Source: Chromatocurvus sp046260765
Lineage (GTDB): Bacteria; Pseudomonadota; Gammaproteobacteria; Pseudomonadales; Halieaceae
Length of the DNA: 64,000 bases
Reading direction: 5' to 3'
Assembly: GCA_046260765.1 (NCBI GenBank)
Contig: JBHEOO010000002.1
Coordinates: forward strand, 62,001 to 126,000
The notes under the pieces were generated by a model. It did no database searches. It saw only the letters and a list, made by a program, of their open reading frames with translations, and was not told where the DNA came from. Positions within the stretch are counted from its first letter, which is position 1. The number at the start of each line of letters is the position of its first letter. The position numbers and the translations under genes were made by a program. Shown one piece after another: positions 33,933-42,274 of the stretch.

Positions 33933-35206
33933 GCGGATGGACTACCCCCCAGGACCTGCACGCTCAGGTAGAAAAACACTGGCGGCGCGGTGAACTGCTG
34001 CGCGCCCAGCTCGATAGCATCCTTCTTGATAGCATCCGTCTCGATAGCGACCAGATCGACAGCACCTCAATCGATACCACCCCAATTGACAGCACCACAT
34101 TCTATCCCCTGACCCTGCGCCTGAAAGGCCCCACGGCCAGAGAGCTCACCGACGACTTCTCTGCTGTGGCCGATTGGGTGCGCAGCCTGCGTGAGGGCAG
34201 CAAGGAAAGCCGGGGCCATGGCTACACCCTGCACTGGCAGCGACGCCAGCACCGGGTCCACGGTGCCAATGAGCTGCCCGACGGCGCAAGCATAGACAGC
34301 CAGTCGGATGCACTTTCCCTGATCGGCAAGGAGCGGCAGGCAAAGCAGTTTTCAGCCCTGGCCAGAGAAATACTGTCCCGATTCCCCTTGTTGCTAAAGG
34401 CCTGGATCGAAAAGCGACCACTACAGCTGCTGGAATACCGTCAGGATTGGCCGCGGATACTGGCCGTACTGGAAGCGTTCGAGTCACACCCGCGGCCGGA
34501 GTGCTATTTACGCGAACTCGACATCCCCGGGGTGCATAGCAAGTTCATAGAGACCCACCGCGGTCTGCTCTCGGAGTTGCTTGATGCTGTATTGCCGGAA
34601 CACGCCATAGACGCGACTGGCCGCGGTGCCAGGGGTTTCAATCAACGCTATGGACTACGCGACAAACCCGCCCGCGTGCGTTTTCGCTTTCTGGACCCAT
34701 CGCTTGCGATGTCTGGCATCCGGGATATGGAGATTCCAGTAGCGGACTTTGCGCGCCTGAGGCCACGAGTGGATCGCGTGTTCGTTACGGAAAATGAAAT
34801 CAATGGCTTGAGCTTTCCGGATTATCCCGGGGCACTGGTTATCTTTGGTCTGGGCTACGGCGTCAGGACACTGGTCGATATCCCCTGGCTGCACACCTCT
34901 TCGCTCTGGTACTGGGGCGATATCGACACCCACGGTTTTGCAATTCTGCATCGCCTGCGCAATCACCTGCCTGCGGCACGCTCGCTGCTGATGGATCACG
35001 CTACTCTCGAGGCGCACCGCTCTTTGTGGGGTAGAGAAGACGTGCACAAGCGCATCCTGACTGATCTTTCCAACCTTACCGGTGCTGAGCAGGGGCTTTA
35101 TCGGACACTGTGTGAAAACAGCCTGGGTAATAATCTCAGGCTGGAGCAGGAGCATGTCCGGCAGGCCTGGCTCGCAGAAAATCTGGAAAAGCTCAACGAC
35201 CTGTAA
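33929..35206 (+). CDS. jetD: Wadjet nuclease subunit JetD (MksG, DUF3322-DUF2220)
   Basis: JetD is the Toprim-type nuclease that cuts small circular DNA after loop extrusion in Wadjet systems. The 425-residue protein has the DUF3322 arm region (WRRGELLRAQ; LKGPTARELTDDFSAVADWV) and a C-terminal Toprim-like DUF2220 domain with VTENEIN (Glu288) and the acidic GDIDTHG (Asp331, Asp333), so the nuclease site looks intact. Between residues 28 and 57 it carries six five-residue repeats (LDSIL, LDSIR, LDSDQ, IDSTS, IDTTP, IDSTT), an apparent insertion into the N-terminal domain. It is the last gene of the operon. Confidence 0.93.
   Translation: MSGWTTPQDLHAQVEKHWRRGELLRAQLDSILLDSIRLDSDQIDSTSIDTTPIDSTTFYPLTLRLKGPTARELTDDFSAVADWVRSLREGSKESRGHGYTLHWQRRQHRVHGANELPDGASIDSQSDALSLIGKERQAKQFSALAREILSRFPLLLKAWIEKRPLQLLEYRQDWPRILAVLEAFESHPRPECYLRELDIPGVHSKFIETHRGLLSELLDAVLPEHAIDATGRGARGFNQRYGLRDKPARVRFRFLDPSLAMSGIRDMEIPVADFARLRPRVDRVFVTENEINGLSFPDYPGALVIFGLGYGVRTLVDIPWLHTSSLWYWGDIDTHGFAILHRLRNHLPAARSLLMDHATLEAHRSLWGREDVHKRILTDLSNLTGAEQGLYRTLCENSLGNNLRLEQEHVRQAWLAENLEKLNDL
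34010..34099 (+). repeat. 15-bp tandem repeat array inside jetD
   Basis: Six consecutive 15-bp units, for example CTCGATAGCATCCTT and CTTGATAGCATCCGT, encode the pentapeptide pattern (L/I)-D-(S/T)-x-x. Units are imperfect, with divergence rising toward the 3' end. Because the unit is a multiple of three, changes in copy number keep the frame. Confidence 0.88.
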
Positions 35207-35626
35207 GAACGTGCGCTGCGCATTACCGATTTTTTTCCATTGTAAAAATACGGTAAAAGCCTGGGGTATCCGGTGAGAAAATGTGGATAACAACATGTAT
35301 CTATTAAGCACGTTGTCAGCAGTGTCATTCCATCAACTGCACATACACTGAAAATACCGAATAGAACGCCCGACGGTGAACAGCCTTATCATTATCGTAA
35401 GTCTCTGTTTTGTCGCATCAATCAGGATTTTTCAACAGGGATCAGGCTCCTCATCAGTAACAGCATTTAATTACTAGATCTTTCTAATACATAAAATATT
35501 TATTCATAATTACGTTCGGTATGTGACTGATCAAAATTTAGCCGGATGCCTCTTTGCTGGCGCCTGTTCCCGAGCGTATACTGCTCCGCCCGACAATGCG
35601 GGGAGTCGTGAACCCAGGTTACTTGG
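35207..35626. other. AT-rich spacer with a DnaA box upstream of mnmG
   Basis: This 420-bp gene-free stretch separates jetD from mnmG. It holds an imperfect inverted repeat (TTACCG at 35223-35228 with CGGTAA at 35251-35256, with a T-run inside) that may end the jet transcript. There is a perfect DnaA box TGTGGATAA at 35282-35290 and a one-mismatch box TTATTCATA at 35500-35508. A very AT-rich tract containing AGATCTTTCT follows at about 35462-35515, and the mnmG promoter candidate lies at its right end. In E. coli the origin is the spacer upstream of mnmG. Confidence 0.6.
35554..35582 (+). promoter_or_regulatory. Candidate promoter for mnmG-rsmG-parAB
   Basis: TTGCTG (35554-35559) and TATACT (35577-35582) are separated by 17 bp. 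The -10 matches the sigma-70 consensus at five of six positions, while the -35 is weak (TTG only). The pair ends 44 bp upstream of the mnmG start. Confidence 0.5.
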
Positions 35627-37534
35627 ATGAAATTTTCGGAAACATTCGATGTTATTGTGATCGGCGGCGGCCACGCAGGCACGGAAGCTGCACTTGCCTC
35701 AGCGCGCATGGGTTGTCGCACATTGCTGCTGACTCACAGCATCGACACCCTGGGACAGATGTCCTGCAACCCGGCGATCGGCGGTATTGGCAAGAGTCAC
35801 CTTGTCCGTGAAATCGATGCACTGGGCGGCGCCATGGGGCTTGCCACTGACCGTGCCGGTATACAGTTCCGCGTTCTCAATGCCCGCAAGGGACCCGCTG
35901 TACGGGCGACGCGTGCGCAGGCTGACCGGGTGCTGTATCGAAATGCGATCAGGCAGGTTCTTGAGAGTGAGCCAAACCTGCAGATTTTTCAGCAGGCGGT
36001 GGACGATCTCATTATCAACGGGGATCGGGTTGCTGGCGCGCGCACGCAGATGGGCGTGGAATTTCACGCGCCCCGGGTCATTCTGACCACTGGTACTTTC
36101 CTCGGCGGCAAGATTCATATTGGACTTGAGAGTTCCGCCGGCGGCCGTGCCGGTGATGCCCCGGCGAATGCCCTGGCGAAGCGGCTGCGAGGCCTGCCCT
36201 TCCGGGTAGCGCGCCTGAAGACCGGCACACCGCCGCGCGTCGATGCCCGATCGGTAGATTTCACGCAGCTTCAGGAGCAATGGGGTGACCAGCCTCAGCC
36301 GGTGATGTCATTCCTTGGCGATACCGCCATGCATCCGGAGCAGCGCTGCTGCTGGATTGCCAACACCAATGAGCAGACCCATGACATCATTCGCAGCGGA
36401 CTCGACCGTTCGCCGATGTACTCCGGTGTCATTGAGGGGGTTGGTCCCAGATATTGTCCGAGTATCGAAGACAAGATACACCGCTTTGCCGACAAGACAT
36501 CCCACCAGATATTTCTGGAACCCGAGGGTCTGACCACCAACGAGCTCTACCCGAACGGCATCTCCACCAGCCTGCCCTTTGATATTCAGGTGGCACTGGT
36601 GCGCTCCATCGCGGGGATGGAGAACGCGGTGATCACACGTCCCGGCTACGCCATCGAGTACGACTTTTTCGATCCGCGCGACCTGCGACATTCGCTTGAA
36701 ACCCGGGCGGTGCAGGGCCTGTACTTTGCCGGTCAGATCAACGGCACAACCGGGTACGAAGAGGCTGCAGCCCAGGGTCTGCTGGCCGGGGTGAATGCGG
36801 CGCTGGCGTCACGCAGTGAAGAACCCTGGTGTCCGCGACGCGATGAGGCCTATCTGGGGGTGCTGGTAGACGATCTCATCAGCATGGGAACCCTGGAGCC
36901 CTATCGTATGTTCACTTCCCGGGCAGAGTATCGATTGCTCCTGCGCGAGGACAACGCAGACCTGCGCCTGACTGCCCACGGACGTCGGCTGGGGCTGGTG
37001 AACGATGATCGATGGCAGGCCTTCGATGAAAAACGTGAGGGCATTGAGCGGGAACAGTCGCGGCTGCGCCAGCACTATGTGCAGGCGGGTAGCCACCAGG
37101 CGCAGCAGTTGAGGGCGCGTCTGGGCACCGAATTGTCACGCGAGTACTCGCTGGCTGATCTGCTGAAGCGACCTGAGATCGAGTATGCGGACATAGCGCC
37201 TCTGTTCGACGGCGCAACGGCCAACCCGCAGGTAGCAGAGCAGGTCGCTATCCAGGCCAAATACGCCGGATACATCGAACGGCAGCAGGCCGAAATAGAT
37301 CGCATGGTGCGCTTCGAGTCCCTCCGCCTGCCAGACACCCTGAACTATCATTCAGTGGAAGGACTCTCCCACGAAGTACGCCTCAAGCTGGCCGCTGCGA
37401 GACCGGAAACTCTGGGCCATGCCGGGCGGCTGCCCGGTGTCACGCCTGCAGCGGTCTCGCTGCTTCTGGTCCACCTGAAAAAGTCAGGAGGCGAGGCAGC
37501 TCAGGGCGCATCCGACGCACGCAAAAGCGCCTGA
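35627..37534 (+). CDS. mnmG: tRNA uridine-5-carboxymethylaminomethyl(34) synthesis enzyme MnmG
   Basis: MnmG (GidA) is the FAD-binding partner of MnmE in U34 modification. The 635-residue protein opens with the FAD loop VIGGGHAGTEAALASARMG and carries the family signatures SCNPAIGGIGKSHLVREIDA, GTFLGGKIHIG and GPRYCPSIEDKI, plus the conserved FFDPRDL near the middle. The C-terminal helical MnmE-binding region is complete. rsmG begins one base after its stop. Confidence 0.98.
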   Translation: MKFSETFDVIVIGGGHAGTEAALASARMGCRTLLLTHSIDTLGQMSCNPAIGGIGKSHLVREIDALGGAMGLATDRAGIQFRVLNARKGPAVRATRAQADRVLYRNAIRQVLESEPNLQIFQQAVDDLIINGDRVAGARTQMGVEFHAPRVILTTGTFLGGKIHIGLESSAGGRAGDAPANALAKRLRGLPFRVARLKTGTPPRVDARSVDFTQLQEQWGDQPQPVMSFLGDTAMHPEQRCCWIANTNEQTHDIIRSGLDRSPMYSGVIEGVGPRYCPSIEDKIHRFADKTSHQIFLEPEGLTTNELYPNGISTSLPFDIQVALVRSIAGMENAVITRPGYAIEYDFFDPRDLRHSLETRAVQGLYFAGQINGTTGYEEAAAQGLLAGVNAALASRSEEPWCPRRDEAYLGVLVDDLISMGTLEPYRMFTSRAEYRLLLREDNADLRLTAHGRRLGLVNDDRWQAFDEKREGIEREQSRLRQHYVQAGSHQAQQLRARLGTELSREYSLADLLKRPEIEYADIAPLFDGATANPQVAEQVAIQAKYAGYIERQQAEIDRMVRFESLRLPDTLNYHSVEGLSHEVRLKLAAARPETLGHAGRLPGVTPAAVSLLLVHLKKSGGEAAQGASDARKSA

Positions 37535-37535
37535 C

Positions 37536-38201
37536 GTGAGTCGCGGCGAGGAAGCCGGGATCCTTGTGGACGGATGCCGGCAGCTTGGGGTGCCGCCACC
37601 GCCGGGCGCGATTGAACGTCTTTCTGATTATCTCGACCTGTTGGAAAAGTGGAATCGATCCTATAACCTCACGGCCGTTCGCATCCGCAGTGATATGCTC
37701 GTCCGGCATATTTTTGACAGTCTGGCAGTGCTGCCCCATCTTCAGGGCAGGCGTTTTCTGGATGTTGGCACGGGAGCGGGCCTTCCGGGCATCCCGCTCG
37801 CTATTTTCTGTCCAGACCGCGACTTCGTGCTGCTCGACAGCAATGGCAAGAAAACCCGTTTTCTTTTCCAGGCACGTCTGGCGCTGGCATTGACCAATAT
37901 TCAGGTAGTTGATTCCCGCATAGAAAACTACCGACCTGCACAGCCTTTTGATGGCGTCCTTTCGCGTGCCTTTGCATCTCTCCCCGACATGGTTACTCTG
38001 TGCGACCATCTGCTGCAAGATGGTGCTCGCCTTTATGCTATGAGGGGTCCAGTCAGCGATAACGAGCTCGACAGCCTGCTCGAGGAAGGCATGCAGACGC
38101 ACGTTGAACGACTGGATGTACCGGGATTGAACGAACAGAGAAGCCTGGTGACGATTTACCCGCCGGGAAAAGCGCCGGGCGACGTGGCAGCGACCACCTA
38201 A
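37536..38201 (+). CDS. rsmG: 16S rRNA (guanine-527-N7)-methyltransferase
   Basis: RsmG (GidB) methylates G527 of 16S rRNA. The 221-residue protein has the SAM-binding FLDVGTGAGLPGIPLAI (about 74-90), DSNGKKTRFLFQ (about 101-112) and the SRAFASL block (about 144-150) that define the family. The start is a GTG immediately after the mnmG stop. It continues the mnmG-rsmG-parA-parB order typical of origin regions. Confidence 0.96.
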   Translation: MSRGEEAGILVDGCRQLGVPPPPGAIERLSDYLDLLEKWNRSYNLTAVRIRSDMLVRHIFDSLAVLPHLQGRRFLDVGTGAGLPGIPLAIFCPDRDFVLLDSNGKKTRFLFQARLALALTNIQVVDSRIENYRPAQPFDGVLSRAFASLPDMVTLCDHLLQDGARLYAMRGPVSDNELDSLLEEGMQTHVERLDVPGLNEQRSLVTIYPPGKAPGDVAATT

Positions 38202-38219
38202 GATATCGGGGATAGACAG

Positions 38220-39032
38220 TTGCCACGCATTATAGCGATAGCAAATCAGAAGGGCGGCGTCGGCAAGACCACGACCTGTGTTAATCTTGCGGCATCTCTG
38301 GCGGCGATGAAGCAGCGCGTGCTGCTGGTGGATCTTGATCCCCAGGGCAATGCCACAATGGGTAGCGGCGTCGACAAATATGCTATTGAACAAAGCATCT
38401 ATGATGTTCTCGTGCATCGCACGCCGGTCAGCGAGGTTGCGCAGCCCGCCGGCGAATCCGGTTTCCATGTACTGCCCGCGAATGGTGATCTGACAGCCGC
38501 CGAGGTGGAGCTGATGCAGATCGAGGGTCGCGAGCGGCGGCTGCGGGCGAGTCTCGCTCCCGCTGCACAGGATTTTGATTACATCCTTATTGATTGTCCG
38601 CCGTCGCTGAATATGCTGACGCTGAATGGACTGGTGGCTGCTGACGGCGTGATCATCGCCATGCAGTGCGAATACTACGCGCTTGAGGGCTTGTCGGCCC
38701 TGATGGATACGATCCGGCGGGTTGCCGACAGCGTGAACACCACTTTGCGGGTCGAGGGTATACTGCGGACCATGTACGATCCGCGCAACAGCCTGACCAA
38801 TGATGTGTCGTCGCAGCTTCACAGTTATTTTGGCGACAAGGTCTACCGCACGGTGATTCCACGCAATGTTCGTCTTGCCGAAGCGCCCAGTCACGGCTTG
38901 CCGGCTATGTATTACGACCGCTATTCACGAGGGTCGCGTGCCTACATGGCGCTGGCGGGAGAAGTCATCCGACGCGAGGAACAGCGTGTTGCGGCAGATG
39001 CAACGGCATCGACAGACGGGGCAGTTACATGA
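38220..39032 (+). CDS. parA: Chromosome partitioning ATPase ParA (Soj)
   Basis: ParA is the Walker-type ATPase that moves ParB-parS complexes after replication. The 270-residue protein has the deviant Walker A KGGVGKTT (about 11-18), DLDPQGNATMGSG and the DCPPSLN motif. It starts at a TTG with GGGGA 8 bp upstream; no ATG is possible that keeps the conserved N-terminal MPRIIAIANQKGG. Its stop overlaps the parB start. Lack of an N-terminal HTH marks it as the chromosomal type. Confidence 0.96.
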   Translation: MPRIIAIANQKGGVGKTTTCVNLAASLAAMKQRVLLVDLDPQGNATMGSGVDKYAIEQSIYDVLVHRTPVSEVAQPAGESGFHVLPANGDLTAAEVELMQIEGRERRLRASLAPAAQDFDYILIDCPPSLNMLTLNGLVAADGVIIAMQCEYYALEGLSALMDTIRRVADSVNTTLRVEGILRTMYDPRNSLTNDVSSQLHSYFGDKVYRTVIPRNVRLAEAPSHGLPAMYYDRYSRGSRAYMALAGEVIRREEQRVAADATASTDGAVT

Positions 39033-39916
39033 GCAGCAGAAAACGTGGCCTGGGGCGTGGCCTGGATGCATTGCTGGCATCTGCCAATAATGCATCGGTA
39101 CGTACCGATCAGCCACTGGTCGATGAGACTGCGCTCGATAGCCAGCTGAAATCAGTGCCCGTAGACCTCATACAGCGGGGCAAGTATCAACCGCGACGGG
39201 ATATTGAGCCAGAAAGCCTGCAGGAGCTCGCCGACAGCATACGTGCCCAGGGGCTGATGCAGCCTATTGTCATCCGTCCGATATCTGACAAGCGTTATGA
39301 AATTATTGCCGGCGAACGTCGCTGGCGTGCCGCCCAGCTTGCCGGCCTGGATGTTATTCCCGCGATGGTCAGGGATGTAGGCGACGATGCGGCCATCGCA
39401 ATGGCGCTGATAGAAAACATTCAGCGGGAGGATCTGAATCCTATCGAGGAAGCGGCTGCGCTGCAGCGCCTGCAGACAGAGTTTGAGCTGACCCAGCAAC
39501 AGGTGGCCGAAGCCATTGGCAAGTCCCGGTCCACTGTTGCCAACCTCCTGCGCCTGATGGCGCTGCAGCCCGATGTGCGGCGACTGCTGGAGCATGGCGA
39601 CCTGGACATGGGTCATGCGCGTTGCCTCCTCGCGCTAGACGGTGATACCCAGTCGCATGCAGCACGGACCGTTGTGGGACGTGGGCTCTCTGTGCGGCAG
39701 ACGGAGGCACTGGTCAGGCAATGGCTGGCCAGCCCGGACGGTGAGGAAAAAACCAGGCCGACACTCGATCCGAACATCCGTCAGCTGCAGGATGAGCTGT
39801 CAGGCAAACTGGGTACCCAGGTAAGCATCCAGCACGGCTCGGGCGGCAAAGGCCGTCTGGTACTCAATTACAGCAGCCTGGATGAGCTGGACGGCATTCT
39901 TGCGCATATCAAATAA
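39029..39916 (+). CDS. parB: Chromosome partitioning protein ParB (Spo0J)
   Basis: ParB is the CTPase clamp that loads at parS. The 295-residue protein has QPRRDIEPESLQELADSIRA, the CTP-binding AGERRWRAAQLAG, and the HTH TQQQVAEAIGKSRSTVANLL. A C-terminal dimerisation domain ends the protein (about 245-295). The two parS sites in recF, 18-19 kb to the left, are its expected targets. It overlaps parA by four bases. Confidence 0.97.
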   Translation: MSSRKRGLGRGLDALLASANNASVRTDQPLVDETALDSQLKSVPVDLIQRGKYQPRRDIEPESLQELADSIRAQGLMQPIVIRPISDKRYEIIAGERRWRAAQLAGLDVIPAMVRDVGDDAAIAMALIENIQREDLNPIEEAAALQRLQTEFELTQQQVAEAIGKSRSTVANLLRLMALQPDVRRLLEHGDLDMGHARCLLALDGDTQSHAARTVVGRGLSVRQTEALVRQWLASPDGEEKTRPTLDPNIRQLQDELSGKLGTQVSIQHGSGGKGRLVLNYSSLDELDGILAHIK

Positions 39917-40031
39917 AGAAATATTGCGCGGCGATACACTATATCTGCAATATTGTGGTTTAGAAGTTGCCACATATAGTGGTAACAGGTCAGCACATCC
40001 GGAGCTTCCAGCAACATTGATGCAGGGGAAG

Positions 40032-40060
40032 TTGAACGGGGGCGGGTTTATCCCTATAAT
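40032..40060 (+). promoter_or_regulatory. Promoter of the atp operon
   Basis: TTGAAC (40032-40037) and a perfect TATAAT (40055-40060) are separated by exactly 17 bp, 28 bp before the atpI GTG. This is the best sigma-70 promoter seen in the window and suits a highly expressed operon. Its position also argues against the upstream starts possible for atpI. Confidence 0.75.
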
Positions 40061-40088
40061 GCGCGCGCCGAAACGAGGACACACTCGC

Positions 40089-40511
40089 GTGGCTGACGGC
40101 AAGCAAAAAAGTGCCGGCGACAATGGGAACAGAACCCGGCTAAAGCCGCCGCCAGTGCATAACATTACACTGACGCAGCTGGCCTTCCTCTTGCCTTCTC
40201 TCGCTATTGTCGCCTGGTGCTTCGATCGCAGCAGCGCGATTTCTTTTGCCGCCGGCGCGTTGATCAGTATTCTACCCCAGGCGTGGTTTGCCTTTCTGGT
40301 GTTCGGTGTGGGGCGGCGACGTCCCATTCAGCGTGGAGCGCACGGAGCTTATGCGGCACATGCCGGTAAGTTTTTATTGAGCGCCGTGGGATTCGCCCTT
40401 GTCTTTGCGCTTATGAAGCCGGTGAATGCACTGGCAGTTTTTGCGGGTTTTGGGTGGATGTGGGCACTGCAGTCAGCGGGATCCGCCTGGCTGTTGAGAC
40501 GCGGGTATTGA
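40089..40511 (+). CDS. atpI: ATP synthase accessory protein AtpI
   Basis: AtpI is a small inner-membrane protein linked to c-ring assembly. Four hydrophobic segments are visible in a 140-residue protein (LTQLAFLLPSLAIVAWCF, AAGALISILPQAWFAFLVFG, LLSAVGFALVFALMK, LAVFAGFGWMWALQSAGSAW). The start is the GTG at 40089 with GAGGA eight bases upstream; the frame is open to 39882, but the operon promoter lies inside that extension. It begins the atpIBEFHAGDC operon. Confidence 0.88.
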   Translation: MADGKQKSAGDNGNRTRLKPPPVHNITLTQLAFLLPSLAIVAWCFDRSSAISFAAGALISILPQAWFAFLVFGVGRRRPIQRGAHGAYAAHAGKFLLSAVGFALVFALMKPVNALAVFAGFGWMWALQSAGSAWLLRRGY

Positions 40512-40581
40512 CCGGCTTAATGCAAAAGACAGATCGGGCCCTGCGAGTGGCAGGTATTACAGGTAACAGAGAGTGAGTTAC

Positions 40582-41460
40582 ATGGCAGGCGAGAACCAGA
40601 CGGTTTCAGACTACATTGTTCACCACCTCACTAATCTCACCTATGGCAGGCTGCCAGGTGGGTACGAGCGCTATGACGGTTCTGTCATCGTAGACGGTGG
40701 TTCGTGGGTAATGGCTCACGGCGCTGACGAAGCTGCGGCCATGGGCTTCATGGCGCTGCATGTCGATTCAATGATCTGGTCAATCGGTCTCGGCATTGTG
40801 TTTTGCTGGCTGTTCCGATCCGTCGCCCTGAAGGCCAGTTCAGGTGTTCCCTCCGGTCTGGTTAATGTGATCGAAATGATCGTAGGCTTCGTCGACAACA
40901 CGGTCAAGAATACCTTCCACGGGCGTAATCCGGTCATCGCACCGCTGGCACTGACCATTTTTGTATGGGTGTTTTTCATGAACCTGATGGACCTCGTTCC
41001 GGTCGATCTGGTGCCGCATACGCTCATGCTGATGGGCGTGGAATATCAGAAAATCGTGCCTTCTACTGACCCGAATGTCACTATGGGTATGGCGCTGGGC
41101 GTGTTTGTGTTAATGCTTTACTACTCGATTTCCATCAAGGGCGTGGGTTTCATCAGAGAGCTCACCCTCTCTCCATTCAATCACCCGATATTCATACCGA
41201 TCAACCTGTTCATGGAGGTAGTCGGACTACTGGCAAAGCCCTTCTCACTCGGTTTGCGTCTTTTCGGTAATATGTATGCAGGGGAGATGATTTTCATTCT
41301 CATCGCCGCTCTTTTCGGTGCAGGCATTGTCTGGATGTTACCTGCAGCGTTCATGCAGGTCGCGTGGGCCATATTCCACGTACTTATCATCACACTGCAA
41401 GCGTTCATCTTCATGGTACTGACGATCGTGTATCTCAGTATGTCGCATGAAGACCATTAA
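40582..41460 (+). CDS. atpB: ATP synthase F0 subunit a
   Basis: Subunit a forms the proton half-channels of F0. The 292-residue protein has five to six membrane segments, APLALTIFVWVFFMNLMDLVPVD and the helix with the essential arginine in LGLRLFGNMYAGEMIF. I start at the ATG at 40582 (MAGENQTVSDYIVHHL), aligned with the Pseudomonas protein; a GTG three codons earlier is possible. It ends YLSMSHEDH, as in relatives. Confidence 0.96.
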   Translation: MAGENQTVSDYIVHHLTNLTYGRLPGGYERYDGSVIVDGGSWVMAHGADEAAAMGFMALHVDSMIWSIGLGIVFCWLFRSVALKASSGVPSGLVNVIEMIVGFVDNTVKNTFHGRNPVIAPLALTIFVWVFFMNLMDLVPVDLVPHTLMLMGVEYQKIVPSTDPNVTMGMALGVFVLMLYYSISIKGVGFIRELTLSPFNHPIFIPINLFMEVVGLLAKPFSLGLRLFGNMYAGEMIFILIAALFGAGIVWMLPAAFMQVAWAIFHVLIITLQAFIFMVLTIVYLSMSHEDH

Positions 41461-41499
41461 CTACCCCACTGTATGGCAATTAACCCTTAGGAGAGAACA

Positions 41500-41727
41500 A
41501 TGGAACTGATTTACATAGCTGCCGCCATCATGATCAGCCTCGGCGGCCTCGGAGCAGCAATCGGAATCGGCATGCTGGGTGGCAAGCTGATCGAAGCGTC
41601 TGCACGTCAGCCAGAGCTGGCTCCCAAACTGCAGACGACATTCTTCCTCGGCGCCGGCCTGGTGGACGCCATTCCGATTATCGGTGTCGGTATTTCTATG
41701 TACCTGATTTTTGTGGTTGCCGGCTAA
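41500..41727 (+). CDS. atpE: ATP synthase F0 subunit c
   Basis: Subunit c forms the rotating proton-carrying ring. The 75-residue hairpin has a glycine-rich first helix (GGLGAAIGIGMLGGK), the polar loop ARQPE and the second helix with the proton-binding aspartate in GLVDAIPIIGVG. The residues around it match proton rather than sodium types. A GGAG site precedes the ATG. It is slightly shorter than the E. coli protein (79), which is within the normal range. Confidence 0.96.
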   Translation: MELIYIAAAIMISLGGLGAAIGIGMLGGKLIEASARQPELAPKLQTTFFLGAGLVDAIPIIGVGISMYLIFVVAG

Positions 41728-41791
41728 AGCATAGCGGCAATTGTTGCAATGGGGTGGCAGTTCCACCTCGAGGATTCGTGAGGAGCAAGGT

Positions 41792-42262
41792 GTGAATATA
41801 AACCTTACGCTGATCGGGCAAATGCTGGCATTTCTTGCCTTTGTCGTGTTCTGCATGAAGTATGTCTGGCCGCCGATCATGGGGGCCATGCAGGAGCGGG
41901 AACGCAAGATTGCCGATGGATTGGCGGCTGCAGAGAAGGCCGAACACGACCTTGAGCTGGCCAAGGAGAAGTCTGTCGAGCGCCTGAAGGAAGCCAAGCA
42001 GGAGGCGGCGTCAATCGTGGACTCTGCCAGCAAGCGGGCGAATCAGATCGTGGATGAGGCGAAACAGGCGGCGGTGGAAGAGGCCGATCGCGTCAAAGCG
42101 TCTGCCCACGCGGAAATCGAGCAGGAAGCTAACCGGGCACGTGAAAAGCTCCGCAGTCAGATTGGGGCCCTGTCCCTGGCGGGTGCCGAGAAGATACTGG
42201 GTGCTTCAATTGACCAGCAGGCTCACAGTGAGCTGCTGGACCAGCTTGTCGCTGAGCTGTAA
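41792..42262 (+). CDS. atpF: ATP synthase F0 subunit b
   Basis: Subunit b is the peripheral stalk. The start is the GTG at 41792 with AGGAG six bases upstream; the frame open to 41741 has no homology. The 156-residue protein has one N-terminal membrane helix (LTLIGQMLAFLAFVVFCMKYVWPP) and a long charged helix rich in Ala, Glu and Lys that forms the dimeric stalk. Confidence 0.95.
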   Translation: MNINLTLIGQMLAFLAFVVFCMKYVWPPIMGAMQERERKIADGLAAAEKAEHDLELAKEKSVERLKEAKQEAASIVDSASKRANQIVDEAKQAAVEEADRVKASAHAEIEQEANRAREKLRSQIGALSLAGAEKILGASIDQQAHSELLDQLVAEL

Positions 42263-42274
42263 CGAGAGGGTTTC

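Noticed and set aside
34010..34099. Possible CRISPR-like array
   Set aside because: The units are contiguous, 15 bp long, without spacers, and in frame within jetD, so it is a coding tandem repeat.
35223..35256. Inverted repeat after jetD as a clear terminator
   Set aside because: The stem is AT-rich and interrupted, and the T-run lies inside rather than after it. It is recorded only as part of the spacer.
37440..38894. 484-codon minus-strand open frame opposite rsmG and parA
   Set aside because: It spans two conserved plus-strand genes and their junction, so it is a shadow frame.
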